The notes: generated by a model not told the origin, from the letters alone. DNA of 64,000 nucleotides from Mercenaria mercenaria (GCF_021730395.1 NC_069361.1:74905001-74969000); one strand, 5' to 3'. Shown: positions 1-13,905, numbered from the stretch's first letter. Program-made: numbers and translations.

Positions 1-3000
1 TGTCGCAAATTATTGATTTGAACAGTGTCCTTGTTTGTTTATTTCTCTGTGTGGTACATGTATATGTTATAAATCTGTTGAGGCTGAAAATTGTCATTTC
101 GTGTGTTCTTGTCCTTGGAATGAAGATATTTAAAAGTGAAATATTCTGTGTCAGTGGGTATTAAACGTCGTCTTTCCGTCATTTCACCCCGAACACACGT
201 AGACACGGCAAATCGGCATTTTTTTCGTCCTCACATGTTTTCATCCCGAAATCACGCATATATAACAGATCGGCATTTTGACGTCCTTCTTCATCCCGAA
301 CACACGCAGATACGACAGATCGGCGGTTTGATGTTCACTCGAGTCTTCGTGTTGTCGCATTCCAATACATGTGCAAAAAAAACCCATGACAAGATGCACT
401 TTTTGAAATAGTACAAATCTGTTCTCAAAGACTTTCATAAAGTACACCCAGACATTGTTTACAAATTTATGCAAATGTACGCCAAAACTCGTAACGCATA
501 AACTGTGTAAACTTTCTGCGTATGGTGACTGGAAGGCAAAGACATGGGAGGACGAGTATCTGTAGATTGTTGTGTGTACATCCAATCACCGTAGATACAA
601 AGACTCAAACATGGGCTATTTTGGTAATGCAAGATATTGTGCACTGGATCGTCATAAGGAATCATATAAGCGGTATATGAAATCCGCCTACAGGCCCTGC
701 AAATCAGTCTTAGAGTGGTACCTACATTCTTTTTATAACCCTATCTAATTAAGACTTGTAAAAATAGTTTCTGTTATTAAGAACTTGAAAAACATATTTT
801 CATTATGGAAGTTAATGTGTAGCACTATGGTGTTGTCTAAATTCTTCAATGCTACAATAAAACAATGAAATAAAACAAAGGGAGCAATTTTCTCCTTTCT
901 GTTCTTCCATGCTATGACAGAAAGAGAGTTTCACCTTTCATTGTACAACAGATCCAAGCATTTTATATTTTCAAACAGATAAGTTATACCAGCATTCCGA
1001 AATTTGGGGCCTAAAAACAAGGGTCTGAAACAAAAATATGTGTTTTTGTAAACGGTAAAAACAGATTTGAAGAGTTCTTTATTTATGGTGGGAAAATGAA
1101 AGAGAGTTGATAATTTTACATATTTGGGTGGGTTGCAAATATGTCTGCTTTGCTCAGTCAATGCGTTTGATAAAATAAACTTAGATGTGAAGACAAAAAT
1201 CACTATTTGACACAACAAATGCGTGAATTTTCCTATTCGGATCAGATGTTCTGATATTATGTTAATAATTTTAAGTTTGTTGATAAACCGCACAGTTATA
1301 GGCCTACAATGCCAATATGTAATATATAAGTGTCCAACAAAAACTGGCATTGTGCTCACTGCTACAACTAGACACCATCGTTTATATGACTGAAAAATCG
1401 TTTTTAAATTTGAAAAAGACGTTAAACCCGAACACAAACACAAACAAAAACTAACAAAATCTTTAAGCTGTTCAATTTATGGTCCCTACTACATGTAAAG
1501 AAACATTTACATGTTTATATATTGGGGAAAAAGAAACAGTTTATCCCGCTTTTTGTTTTTTTCCCCAATGTTTTGTTTATAACTTTTCAAAACTTTAAAC
1601 ACAATTTTGTAGAATTACACATTTAATGACTAATCCATTTTTAAAAAGTCACAACAGTACATAAAGATGGCCAGAAAATTAAAACTATCGATACATGTTA
1701 TAAGGGAAGAAAAAGCCAATAAAAACAAAATAGCGTCGTTGTCATACCTTATCGAAAGAGATCATTTGATAATTATATGATATTTAATCACTTTTTTCTT
1801 GTAAAACATCTCTCTTCTTATAAATAATATTCAGCCGTTTTCTGAAAACACGACTGCTGTCTTAACTTCAGGGCTTTAAAAATGGGGTATAGTAGTAAAA
1901 TGAATAAAATTATATCTTTATCTTTGCGTGATTTGATTTCTTTTTTTTATTGGAAGTTCTACATGTTATCGACGACACTATTAATATGTTGATGTGAATG
2001 TATAAAGTACATTAAGTAATCTTTAATATATTGGAAAAATACCTAATGGCTGTTCAGCTTCTTTCTTCAGTAACAGTTTAAATACAATTATGAAAACTTC
2101 TGATATTTAACTATATATGATGTAAAGAGATATTTGCAATAACGTAAATGCCAAATGTTTATTGTCTCAAATTCTTTGATATTCTTAGCTTTACAAATGT
2201 ATGCCTTACATATGATAGTAACATTAATTGTTTAAAAGTCGGCTAAATGTCCAACATATATGTTGTCAATGTTGCATGTATTTACACAAGCTACATATAT
2301 GAGACAAGCAATGCACAATTAATGCATGGATTTTACGCAATGTCTTGAAAATATACATTTTTTGTTATAATTAGCTATATGCATTCCTTTACATGTCGTA
2401 TTATTTACTGTAGTCTTTATGATTCTTACACTATATGTAGATGCAGATAGGAATATCAGGCTTGGTGGTTACTGTTTAGGCGGAAACGAAGCTCTGCAGG
2501 GATATTCCCAACAGTGATATAATCTTTTTTTAACCATGCCATTTAATAATCGAAACCGGAATGTCCATGGAAAACATTGGCCTTCCCGAGAAAGCGCTAA
2601 ATTCGCTACCATCTTTGATCTTCAATGATTTTAATGGACCATGTTTTAAGGTATGAACATTAATAATATCGAACTCGCCTTAAATGAAATCGTGAATACA
2701 GTGAAAATTTAAGGAAGTACAAAAGTGCCGTAGTTGCTTGTAGCTTGTGTTATGGAAACGAAACATCCACTTTCACCTTTAATCAATTATTTTGATCACT
2801 GCTGACATTTAAAGGTAGTTATTCAGCAATTGGGGCGCCAATAATGTATAACAAAAAACATATTTAAAACGTTCCCATAGTATTATTTATCGCGCACAAG
2901 CAATATCAATGAAAATGTGTTTGTCTCAGGAAAAAAATGTACGGAAATATATAAACGAAAATAGTGGTTATAAAGTTTTCTTTTCCTAGATAATGTTTTG

Positions 3001-4084
3001 CACTTTGATATAGAATAAAGAAAATTCATATCAGGAGTTTTAATAATAATAGGTACCTAATGTATCTCAAATCTAAAACAAGGATGAAAAATGAATTGAA
3101 GTAAAGGTGGCTTGAAGATGTCTAACAATTTATCATCAATGAAAACGTATCACGACATCAATTTTTTGTTCTTTATTGGATATATAAAATACAAATGTTA
3201 CAAAGATAAAATCATTCTAGTAATTAGACACTAATCACATATATGTTGCAGCCACCTCTTTCATTATTATTATATTTATCAACATCAATTATTTACATTT
3301 CTGTATTTCCTTGCTCTTGTCGATCCACAGCCATTCGAATCATGCGGATTTACTATGAAGCATTTACGAATCACTCATTTCTTCTCATTGTATGTCTAAA
3401 TGGCTGGTAGTTACAAAGGCCGGAAAAATGAAATGGTTTCTTTTTAGACCAGCGGCATGTTTTCGATGTTAGTTGGAAATTATTATTTTGGTCGTTGACA
3501 CTGTCTAGTTATGTCTGATGGTGACTGGTAATAGAATTCTTGTATAGATATAATCAGTAGTACCGCCAGCCACATAAATGCTTACTAATAAGTTGGTATG
3601 TTTCGCTCTTAAGTATATTTTAGACAATATTATCAGTATATTATTTGAACTTGAATGACTGTAGCCAGCGGAATAGTGTAAAATGCATTTTGGGAAGGTG
3701 TTGAATGATAGAGCATATTTTTAGTATTTTGAAATGTGTTTAGGAAACCTAGTTTATCAAACAATTCAATATATGTATAAAGACAATATTTTTGATACGT
3801 TATTTTTCTGTATATGAGATTAAAGACGATGTAAATTTAGAAATAAAATAGAAAAAGAGATATTAAGCAATATTCGGAAGACCTCATTAATTCTATTAAT
3901 TGTAAAAACGTCATTTCTTTGAAAACTTAAGTGTTGTGAAATCTTGCACATTAGTAGTTGATAATTGCGTTGCACCCAGAAATGCTCAGTCGCGATGAAC
4001 CTTTAAATAAGGCTTCCAAAGATATCTTGTCGCAGCATTCACTGAATGCTGACGTTTTTGTTGATCTAATTGCCATGTTTAATA
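1..4084. other. 3' flank of gene A (block 1), no gene recognised
   Basis: The sequence is AT-rich. It corresponds, with many substitutions and indels, to 13,490-16,985 and 43,550-47,045, so it is the flank downstream of the 3' end of gene A and was duplicated with the gene. It contains the short tandem repeat listed at 170-345. Open frames here (for example 931-1443 on the minus strand) are not preserved in the two other copies, so I call no gene. Confidence 0.6.
170..345. repeat. ~56-bp tandem repeat (AATCGGCATTTT family), block 1
   Basis: About three degenerate copies of a unit containing ACACACGnAGACACGGC and AATCGGCATTTT occur here. Equivalent arrays lie at 13,675-13,905 and 43,735-43,970, so the array predates block duplication. 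The unit is also related to a GACACGACAAA-rich stretch at 37,758-37,960. Confidence 0.6.
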
Positions 4085-4310
4085 GTACCATGCATGGTGG
4101 AACCTGCCGTTGTTCAGGGATTCCGTTGAACGCAGAATGGAAAGCACTGGCCTAGCATAGTATTCCAGTGTGCAGTTCGAATATCCATGTACTGGGCCAC
4201 TTTGTTCGCACTGAACACTGTCCTTGTTGACCGCAAGATCAAATAGTATCGAATACAGGCTTTCAACAATTCAACTTTCACAATTTTGAGATTTCCCCGT
4301 AGAAAACAGA
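4085..4310 (-). other. Conserved open segment downstream of gene A exon 5, possible exon
   Basis: A minus-strand stretch about 300-550 bp beyond the gene A stop is preserved in all three subfamily I copies (also 16,985-17,210 and 47,045-47,270). In copy C one frame reads SIQCGQRDPVHG, then CTDGIPVQVQCFPFCVQG. Another frame is also open for about 60 codons after a possible TTTTCTTAAG acceptor. Copy A differs by a 2-base indel within the cysteine-rich frame. It could be an alternative last exon, a remnant of another gene, or 3' UTR. I do not recognise it. Confidence 0.25.
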
Positions 4311-4603
4311 AAATTACCGGTTTCACTGAAAAGAATTCACTATTTCTTTACCAGGTTTGTTGTATGTTTTCTTCTCATATACAAACACTTTATTCTGAAG
4401 GTATTGGTTTGTAATTAACAAATGATTTAGTACTATTATTAGTGACGCAAGTTAAAAGAGCAACAGAGATATAAAATTTGCCATTTCCGTGTAAGACCAA
4501 TTTTAAGACCCAAAAAAAATATCTTAAATATTCAGACATTAATGATTTAAACAATTGGACATGCAGGAAAGTAAGACTTTGTTGACAGCCTGAGAGATTG
4601 TTC

Positions 4604-7600
4604 TCATTTTTCCGTGCAATTCGCTTGAACCTTTCGTAACTTCTTTAGAAGCATTCTCCTCTTCCCCTTCGATGCTTTGAACACAACATCCCCGTGACGA
4701 AGGAAGAAGATTCTGTCGTTTAAGTAATGGTACTTCGACAAGATTAGGAGACCTTTTCCCCGTCATCTGGAAGGGCTGTATTGTCCAATGGAATTTTAAT
4801 GCCAACCTCTGTTTGCATTCGTACGAAATACCTTCGGCTTGTGCTCATATCCTTTTGCCGTTTGTACTGACTTACCATGGCAGTTAGATATCTTTCGTTT
4901 TTTTCCGCTGTGTGGCCCACTAATTCTTAGATGATAGGCTATAAAAGATCAAATCATGCTTGTTTAAGTAACAGTGCGGGGACTAAATATTGGGCAGTTT
5001 ACGAACCCTTTATTACAATTTCTCTTATTACTATTATTATTATTACTATTATCATCATCATTATCATCGATAGATATAAAGTAAATACAAAATAAATGCT
5101 TCAAACAATCTCTCCCGCGTCGTCAATTTGAACAATTCAGACCCTAAACGAGATTTGTATTATAAATGACTGACCCAAGAAGGGATTGTTTACTGCAGAA
5201 GATACAATTTAACTGCCTTACAGTATATGATACAGGCATGTACACATTCTTAGAACATGTACGCTATACACTAGTGTGGTGCAGGAGGGAGATGTTACAT
5301 TTTATGAATGAGTGACCATTACAGTGTTGACCTAATCTAGGATGAACATCTGTTGTAGAAATGCAAAAATATAAGCTCTGAATGCCCTGAATAAATCATT
5401 AAATGCCCATACTAAACTTTTTATTTTGATTAGATATCATCGATTCTAAGAGCTTCTTATTCTTCATATTTCGAAGTTTGCCCTAGAAAAGCATCGTTTC
5501 TAGACGAATGTTGACACAGTGCTTTTGATTTTCTTCTTTGATAGACATTTACGCCACAGCAGCTGCAATAGAAGAGATATACATGTACTATGTTATTTGT
5601 GGCAAAATAACTCACTCCGCGACGTACTTGAGTAAGCTGGTACATTTACTATTGAAATTGACTCCTGTTTTATATAAATAATATAACAGGACTGAATACA
5701 AGGTTAGACAATTTGATACTTACATATGATTTCTTTCCGGTTTATCGTCTTGAATTTTATACTTAGCACTTGTTTCACGACAGCAGGTTTGCTTTTTTGG
5801 TTGGAAAGTTTGAAATCCGTAACATCTGCAGGTGCCAATATTTCCGCAGTACATTCTACCGTTGCAGTCGCTTCCTCTGAAAACAAATATGTGACATATT
5901 CAACTATATAGTCCAATTTATTTATCTATTAATACCTTTCTGTATTATTTGTTTTTATACAGCTGCACTGTTTATAAAATTTTAGCGTGTTTCAGAAGAT
6001 AGGTAAAATTTTCATTATTACTCATCGGACATATATTGAAATCTTACATGCGAGTCCCTTTAGTCCGGCTATTAATGCAGGAACTTGGGAACAGTCAGCT
6101 GTTTAAAAATGAGAAAATAAAACCAAGAATCTTGAAGATATATTTGAAACCTTTAAAAGTATGTTAAAAATGATAGAAACTGCATAAGGATTTAACGGTA
6201 GCACTAGAGGATGTACCGTAAGTACGAGGAAAAATAGCTGGGTGACGAGTAAAGTACCGGGTTGATTTGAGTGGATGATTTGCCCGCATGACGTAAGTAA
6301 TAATTAAATCATTCAGCAAAGGCATGATGGGCGGACGGTCCGAATAAATTGAAATAGTACTTAAATATTCCAGCTACAAAAAGTAACATTTTAAACCATG
6401 TAAAAGAAAAATAAAAGCAAACATGAATCTAGTTTCAAGCATATGAAATGCATAAATCTCATGCTTATGAAATGTATAGAAAATAATAGTTTACTGAGCG
6501 TCTGAACAGTATATTTTTCACCAGCGTTTTGTCATTCCTGTTCTTGCTTTAATTCATTTTATCACTGTATGAGCCATTTAACGCGATGCTGATTTGTTGT
6601 GTGCAGATTCGTTAATAAATGCTTCATCTTGAACTTCAAAGTTCTCCTTTCGATACTGGTACGCTCTCGAACTACAACAGACACACAAATATTCGTCTAC
6701 CCAGCTGATATAATATGACAAAATGTCTAGAGAAGAAGGTACTTCTCGTTTTTGTGCCCCGGTGCAATGACTGAGCTGTCTAATTAGGTCAATATATATA
6801 TAGAGAAAAAGAAAGTTATTTTTAATTATTTACGAATATGCATATCTGTATCTAAACACGTTATAGTTAAATAAAATCATTGTTTCATTCAAAGATGGCT
6901 GTACCAAAAATGGTTGCGAGGTTAATACTCATCTTCAGTCGTCAGAATCGTTATAAAAAGTACAACCGATACATTTATCACGTAATAAAAATCCATAAGG
7001 TAAAACGATATCTAGGACAAAAGATTTTATCAAACTCTGCTTTATCGCTTTTTAAACATTAACATTACATTTAAACATAGCACAATTGTGTAAAGCTCTT
7101 AACTTTTTCAATGAAGTACTTTTAAAATTATTCTGTCAACATTCATATCATTAAGAAATGTGAAGATTAATGGGATTAAGTGCTGTAATTACACTTAAGT
7201 GTCATCATATCCTTAGGCATTTTGATCAATAATGATGCCATATAGGATAAAAAAGCTTCAATAGACAGTCCAGGACCCCAAAAAATATCCAGCACCCATT
7301 TGCTATATAGATTGATTGATCTATATATAGTAAATGGGTACTACATTTATTATTGGATCCTGGACTCTCTATTGATGTTTTTTTAATCCAATATAGCATC
7401 GTAATTGACCAAATAAATGCGCCGAATGCCTATGATCAAATCTACATAATTTGGATTTAGCTTATATATTAAATCTTAAGGTGTTATCAAATCATTACCT
7501 CCTTACCAGGTAAAGTGTGAATTTCTAGGGTTTTTTAAATATGCTTGTTCTTCAGCCATGAATATAAATAAGTTATCAATGCGAGTGGTGTGCGTACGGG

Positions 7601-8297
7601 ATGTGCGTTGGGATGCACTAGGGGTGAAGGTACAAACGAGGAATTGAACATCGCCTATATCCTTACGTTTTGATAAACTCTCAAAATTGATTAAAGAGAG
7701 TTGATCACTGTGGTCGGAAGAAAATACACTGAAGAGTCATCTTTAAAAACGATACGAATTTGACACTAAATTTCATTACACCATTGTTTACCATAAATAT
7801 ACACACTTCAAACGTATATTAAACGGACCTCTTAAAATCTTACAAAAAAAGCGCAAAAGACGGTCCATTATGACGCAACATCTTAAAAAGCAAAATAACA
7901 AACAACGTACCTGCATGACATTTCGTTACTGTTTCGACCGACTGATGTATTTTCTGATATCTCCTTTCTGGCCGTTCTCGACTTTTCCGACAACCTAGTT
8001 ATTTGCATTCTAGTTGTAGGATTCACCGTGGACCATTTCATAACTATTTTGCCATTTTCGCATTTGTGCGTTTTGGTATCGTACTTTAATAAATTCAGTA
8101 ATGTGTCTCCACAGAGCAATATCTTTGATTCCGTAGTGGTAAGAGAAGTAGTGGAGTATTTTGGAAGATTTTCAGGCACGCGAGTCTTTGATCTTATCAT
8201 TACTATTTTGCAATTTTCGCATTTGTTTGTTTTGGTATCGTAGTTTACTAAACTCAATAGTGTCCCCACAGAGCAATGTCTTTGATTCCGTAGTGAT
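4604..8297 (-). pseudogene. Gene A: galaxin-like subfamily I paralog, 5'-truncated and broken
   Basis: Homologous exons occur in gene order. The exon 2 remnant spans about 7,911-8,297 (two CG..YDTKTHKC repeats; donor CATGCAG/GTACGT). Exon 3 is 5,724-5,876 (open, 9 bp shorter than in B and C, good AG and GTAAGT sites). Exon 4 is about 5,434-5,562 and exon 5 is 4,604-4,938. There is no signal-peptide exon: at about 8,297 the sequence jumps to what lies near 25,545 in block 2, so a deletion removed the 5' end. Exon 2 has a 2-base indel, the exon 4 donor GT is CT, and exon 5 has a +1 and a -1 shift with a stop between them. The whole reads as a decayed paralog. An intact 53-codon-type exon 3 suggests fairly recent loss, or exon exchange with the other copies. 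Confidence 0.65.
7213..7432. mobile_element. Foldback/MITE-like inverted repeat in a gene A intron
   Basis: Arms of about 80-100 bp, including TCAATAGACAGTCCAGGA on the left and its imperfect complement on the right, surround a short AT-rich centre. The insertion is absent at the equivalent positions in block 2 (about 20,690) and block 3 (about 51,350), so it entered block 1 after duplication. There is no coding content. Confidence 0.6.
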
Positions 8298-8339
8298 GAC
8301 ATAAGTATAGACACATCATTATGTAAAGTCACCTCGATG

Positions 8340-9423
8340 TGTCAAAACATGCCATACGGATAGGGCTAATTTTCCATATGGATACTTTTGAATACTATTG
8401 GTCCGCTTTAAAAATAATTCAGCACAAAATATACCATGGAAGACTTTCAAACAGAAAAGTTACCGATAATTTTATATAATATGCATTTTCAGAGACTTTT
8501 AACAATTGAAAAATGAAATAATTCAAAATACAAGTGGGTTTTGTAAAATAATGATGTACTTTCGATTTTAAAGTATTAAAAACTGCGTAATGAATATAAG
8601 TATTTTAACTGTAGTAAATTGGTTTCCTTCTGTCCCTCTGTTTTAACTAAATTCAAAGCCATCGTGATTCCAAAGTGATTGTACTGCAGCATAAGGGTAA
8701 CATGTGAATTGAATTCATTTATTGCAAAAAAATATATATTAATTGATGTTAAAAGCAATTAACAACTGTTGAGTTTAAGGGGTGCAAATTTAAATTTAGA
8801 CACTTACAACATAATGTATATGTAGCACAATATTGTACCATCGGCCGGCATATTCATTTTTTTTCAGCCAGTTTAGAGTTTAGTTGCCGCATGCATTCTG
8901 CGTCTATGCACTAAATATATCATAATAAGCCACAAAAATAAAAACCAACAGTGGTTACTGTTTTGATGGCTTCAACGCTTAAGAACAAAACATTGGTAGA
9001 ACGTCGGTTGGTAAAAAAGGATTTTAGTAATTAAAAGTTATTTCTTATAGAAGGTAATTCCTTATTTTAACTGATCATCACTGGCGATTACAATTGACGA
9101 CTCAAAGTGTTTAATGAACGCCAAAATTTAGTAAATCCGGTATTTAGAGAATACTGAATTCATCCAAACTAACATGCTTACTTTCAAATAGACTACTCTT
9201 TAAAAAAATGCTAACGGTACAAGAATAATATCATTCTTAAGAAAATTAGTATAATCCTAATATTTATAGAACGCGTGTGACACTTTTGAGTAATTACAGA
9301 TTTTATGTCACGTGGTCTAAGTTTCGTGACCGTTTGTTTTCGATATATACCCTCACTGTGCTCGGGTATATATGTCGGATAGGCACGGTCACTCGATTGT
9401 GTATCCTATACATTTCACGTATA
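8340..9423. other. Inter-gene spacer of block 1, no gene
   Basis: The sequence is AT-rich and matches 25,545-26,677 in block 2. Block 3 has related sequence at about 56,160-57,540, interrupted by a 1-kb TTAA element. No recognisable gene is present. Confidence 0.5.
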
Positions 9424-9492
9424 CGAGGGGCGGTTGGAAAATATCTGGACCTTTCAAGCTCCTGTCTTTCCAAGTGCAGCTACCTACACACA
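9424..9492. mobile_element. Mariner 5' terminus, stub
   Basis: This starts with CGAGGGGCGGTTGGAAAAT, preceded by TATA. It is the same terminal repeat and the same left flank as the fuller mariner at 26,678. Only about 70 bp survive before the sequence jumps to material equivalent to the end of gene D, which indicates that the mariner body and most of the subfamily II gene were deleted from block 1. Confidence 0.65.
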
Positions 9493-9544
9493 TTATTGTT
9501 CCATCTTTTTATGTTCGTTATTTGTTGAGGGTTCCATACTGTTG

Positions 9545-10660
9545 AGGAGTATTTAAGTTTTGGTCCTACGCTTAAAGGTAACGTTTTAACTAAAAAGACG
9601 ATCCTTTCCATTACCATCGAATCATTGCAAATATTTGTTTTTAATCGTATTCAGTAAAAAAAATCACAGATTAATCTGAGACTATCAACTTAAAAAGTAA
9701 AAAAGCTTGCAATGTTCCCACTATTAAAAATAATCACTTAATTTCTTACAGGAAAAAAGTATTTGATCAATAAATATATATATTTCAGCGCTTGATAATT
9801 ACAAGAACTTGAGATGCTATAAGGTTTACCGCAAAACCATAATTCTATTAAAACATCATTAAAAGTATTGAATGTTCCTTCCTGTATGTTTTGAAATACT
9901 TTGAAACGGTACGTATACAGAGGACCTTCTCAAAAAAAGGGAAATGAGGGGGGAAATACCGAATCGATGCTATTTATACTCAATTATATAATGTTTATAG
10001 AGAGCTATTGATTGATTTAATATACTTTGTTGGGTGATAAAATTAGCCTTACCCTAAATGCGTGCGGACATGCAAAAATATGAGTATTTTTGCCGTGCGT
10101 TCCATTTGATAATAATTCCGCGCAAGCGCAGAACGGCTGCACCAACTCTGCAATGAGAAACATTCATTATAAAATGTTTAAAATTATGTAGAACTACTTG
10201 ATTAGATTAGAATAGTACTTGTTTGTTTGGGGGCTGATAAAATTTAGCCTTTATCAATAAAATACACTCCTCTTGTATGGAACTTTACCTTTAATATAAG
10301 GAGGCAATAATATTAACCTAAAATTCGAAAACCCACCCACCCTTCCTCATTAGTCTCTTTGTACTTGCTTGGGATTTTGCTGCTTTTTTGTTATATCGCT
10401 TATAGAGATGGACTCGTTGCAGACCAGGATATAACAGCGATCAATGGCAGCGCACGTACGGCGTGAAACCATCAGTCAAAACCATTAGCTTTGGCCAACA
10501 TATCTTTATAGAAATGCGCCATGTTTTTTCGGGTCCCGCTGTTTTGCTGTTTGCTAAAAAGTGCCATATAGCTATTTTGCGACGCCTACTAACATGCGCC
10601 TAATTATAATAGAAATATAAATCAAAAATGGCCGGACAGAAACTATGAGTTTTGAAGTAA
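9545..10660 (-). pseudogene. Remnant of a subfamily II unit (5' end and upstream flank), block 1
   Basis: Positions about 9,560-9,650, 10,160-10,310 and 10,330-10,660 correspond to about 34,027-34,110, 34,385-34,530 and 34,640-34,990 of the gene D unit. The first piece holds a broken version of the D exon-2 repeat (TEYD followed by an ATTCGATGG stretch). No coding exon is usable. This is the far edge of the block. Confidence 0.5.
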
Positions 10661-10680
10661 GGAGATATTTACAGTGTAAC

Positions 10681-13490
10681 AAATTTCAAACAACACCAAA
10701 TCATATAAAGAAAGGGTTGTTTCACATGAAAATTGAACAGCATGTAAAGCAGGCGTATTACTTTACAAAACAATTGCCAGTATATTGATTAATACATGGA
10801 GTTCCAGAAAAGGACTGCATAAAAGGGCTACACTTTCGGACAGTTCAAAGTGTTTAAACTCACCATTTTCAAAGAACTGTTTCATATCTTCGTTTTGATG
10901 AATTTGTTATAATGCCCCAGAGTTGAAATTTCACATAACTAGATAGAACGTAGTTTTTAGCAATTGCTTATCTTTTATTTCTTTTCAAATGGCATTCATT
11001 TTTAAAGGGGGACAACTTTTTCAGAATATTCTAAGTATCCATTGTATGGGACAGTTTGGCAGAACATGTAATGGTCAGGAAGAATGTTGGTAAAGATTTT
11101 GTTCGTTTATATTTCTACGTTCTGGTAATTTAGGTACTCATTAATCTTAAGCCGGTAACCAGGCTTGTGAATAATGATTGAGTGAGAATTATTTTTGTGA
11201 ATTATGATATCTACCCGTTCCCTTTTGGTTTTTTGTTGTAACGTTTTAAAAGAGTCATCCTATCACGAGGGCCCGTGTTTGAATCAACATAGACAACGTT
11301 ACCATAAGTTACGTTAAATACCTTGGGTGCATGTGCTGTACAGTAACGGAAACATTCTCAACATGTAGATTAACGTCCGAAGACTTAGTCCTCCTATAAT
11401 AACATATCAATGTTCAATACGAATATGATTTTATGGCAGGTTGATATATAGTTTTACACAAAAGGGCCATCTAGACCCCTGAAACTAGAAACTTCAGGAG
11501 CCATTTAGTCCAAATATCTTGGCTAAATGAATAATGTATGCAGACGTTTTCTTTCTTCATGTATTAAATCTGGCATAGCCATATTTAAAGTTTAAGCAGC
11601 TTGTCAGCAGTTCTAAAAATATAAACCCGAGTTACTCGCCCCCAAGTTTTTACTGGCCAGTGGGCTCCTGCATTAAATCAGCATCCATTCAACTGCTCAC
11701 GTAGTGACTACATGTAACAGTATGACATTATATATGATGCTATGCAAGTCGATTTAGATTTACATGGAAATGAGTGTGTTAACAGCTTAGTCCTTCATAG
11801 GACTATCTGACTTGCAAGCAGGTATTGATGATTCAATCCAAGATAACTTTATCAAGGCAGTACTTATAGATAGTGTTTTCTTGTCGCATTTATCAGATCT
11901 GACTTTAAACAAAAAACATTTACGTTTAACAGTCTTCATATTTATAAACTGTTACATAAAATACCGTTGAATCTTTTAATTTATCCCCAGAAAACTACAG
12001 GTACACTTTTTCAGCTGGGTCGGCTGAGGCAGAAGTGATTTACCCAAATTACACCATATGCAGCGGCTCCAGCAGGTACATATAGATTCTTTTGATATGT
12101 TAATTTTAAGGCAAGTAACATAAACCACTCGATCGCATCACATCCAAGCCGCGACATCACATTTTTCAAACATATTTGCAGCATTAGAAGTTCAGCTGTG
12201 TTAAATTACTGTGTTGCAGGCATCAAAATACACTTTATTGATAATAAATAAGTTCCTTTAATACCTTCAACTCACAGTGCTTTTTCTACGGTTTGAGGAG
12301 TAAAGGGTCCATTGTATAAATAGATTTATTTTCGTGGTTTATTGCTAAAAACTGAGTCATATAGTGTCGACAAACCAATTAAAACTTTTAAACTTAGTTT
12401 TTACAGATTTTTATTTGCAGAGTTCTTATAGTGTGTCAACTAAAAGTAATAAATAAAAAAAGATATGTTTGTCCGCAATGTAATGTTAGCTTTAAATTCT
12501 TTCTGGTATTTGCTGACCAGGACTGTAGAAATGATTTTGTAGTGAATGTATATCTTTTATGGGTATTTTGAAGTTGCTGAGATACATAGGCCTACCTAAA
12601 ACTTCTTCATCTTAATTTTTAACATATTTATGATTGTTGTTACCACACCTATATATTACTAAGTTACAATTGCCTTGTTTGGAAAAAAAATTCAGGTCGC
12701 GAAATTGAAAGTCATATCAGCAATATGATAGTTACTTAATATCAGCAAAATGAAAATAATTTCATATCAGAAATGTGTAAAAGTTATTCTATATTAGTCA
12801 TTCAGATATTTATACGAGCAATATGAAAGTTACTTCTTATCAGTGATATGAGAATAATAATATCTGTCATGTGCTTATCGTATACATGTTAGCATTTTAT
12901 TCTGGCACAATATTTTTCAAATAACAGTGGAAATACTTAAGTAGCACTCTTTCTTATAGTAGAGAGTGAACACAAAGCACGGGAAATTAACGTCCGTAAG
13001 CAGAAGTGACGTCATAATGTTTTGAGTTACGCACAATAATAAAGTTCTTCTTCAGTTTATCATTTTGCAGCGTAACGTTATGTTCTTACGGAAAACTAAC
13101 GTATTTTGAATCGAGAAATATACTATAAGGAACGTAGAGAAACCTGCTTTTTCGTATTTTTACACAAACAATATATTATCAGTGTATGAACCATTATTTG
13201 TCATTAACAGCACGAGAGTCATCTGGCATGGAGGTGCCAGATGGGTTTTGCCGGCATGGGTAAAATAACCGGAAACGCCGGTCCGGTGTGCAAGAATATG
13301 TAGTTCTAAACATATAAGTGCTAATTACTACTGTATTGAAAAAAAAGACGTTTCAAACCCATTTTTCAAGTTTGAGTCAATTTTACGCAATGAAAATGAC
13401 GACCCCAATTTTTGGAAGAATAAACTGCAACGATTTTAAATTTATCAACGCACGTGTCATTGAATAAAATAATTTCAATAAATATGTTGT
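10681..13490. other. Non-coding spacer before gene B, no gene recognised
   Basis: The sequence is AT-rich and nearly identical to 40,858-43,555, with no open frame of note. It includes a degenerate array of ATATCAGnAATATGA-like units at 12,711-12,868 (partner 42,902-43,060). It also has a paired TTAACGTCCGTAAG and CTTACGGAAAACTAACG around 12,989-13,100 that could form a loose hairpin. Confidence 0.5.
12711..12868. repeat. Degenerate short tandem repeat (ATATCAGcAATATGA-like)
   Basis: Several imperfect copies of a roughly 35-45 bp unit with ATATCAG and AATATGA(A/T) boxes alternate here. The same array is at 42,902-43,060. Confidence 0.45.
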
Positions 13491-13674
13491 TTCAAATTAT
13501 TAATTTGAACAGTGCGTTCTACCATTTGTCCTTGTTTGTTTATTTCCCTGTGTGATACATGTATATGTTATAAATCTGTTGTGGGTGATAACTGTCATTT
13601 CGTGTGTTCGTGTCTTTGGAATGAAGATATTTAAAAGCGAAACATTCTGTGTCAGAGGGCATTAAACGTCGTCC

Positions 13675-13905
13675 TTCCGTCATTTCACCACGAACACACG
13701 CAGACACAGCAAATCGGCATTTTTTTGTCCTGTCGTGTCTTCAGCCTTAACACACGCAGACACGGCAAATCGGCATTTTGTCGTCCTGTCTTGTCTCCGT
13801 CCCGAAAACATGAAGATATAACAGATCGGCATTTTCACGTCCTTCTTCATCCAGAACACACGTAGATACGACAGATCGGCGGTTTGTTGTTCACACGAGA
13901 CTTCG
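13675..13905. repeat. ~56-bp tandem repeat (AATCGGCATTTT family), block 2
   Basis: Four units occur, with the AATCGGC core at about 13,711, 13,767, 13,823 and 13,873 (spacing 56, 56, 50). Orthologous arrays are at 170-345 and 43,735-43,970. Confidence 0.65.

Noticed and set aside
931-1443. A 170-codon minus-strand open frame
   Set aside because: It is not conserved in the paralogous flanks near 14,440-14,880 and 44,500-44,940. It is AT-rich with no recognisable domain.
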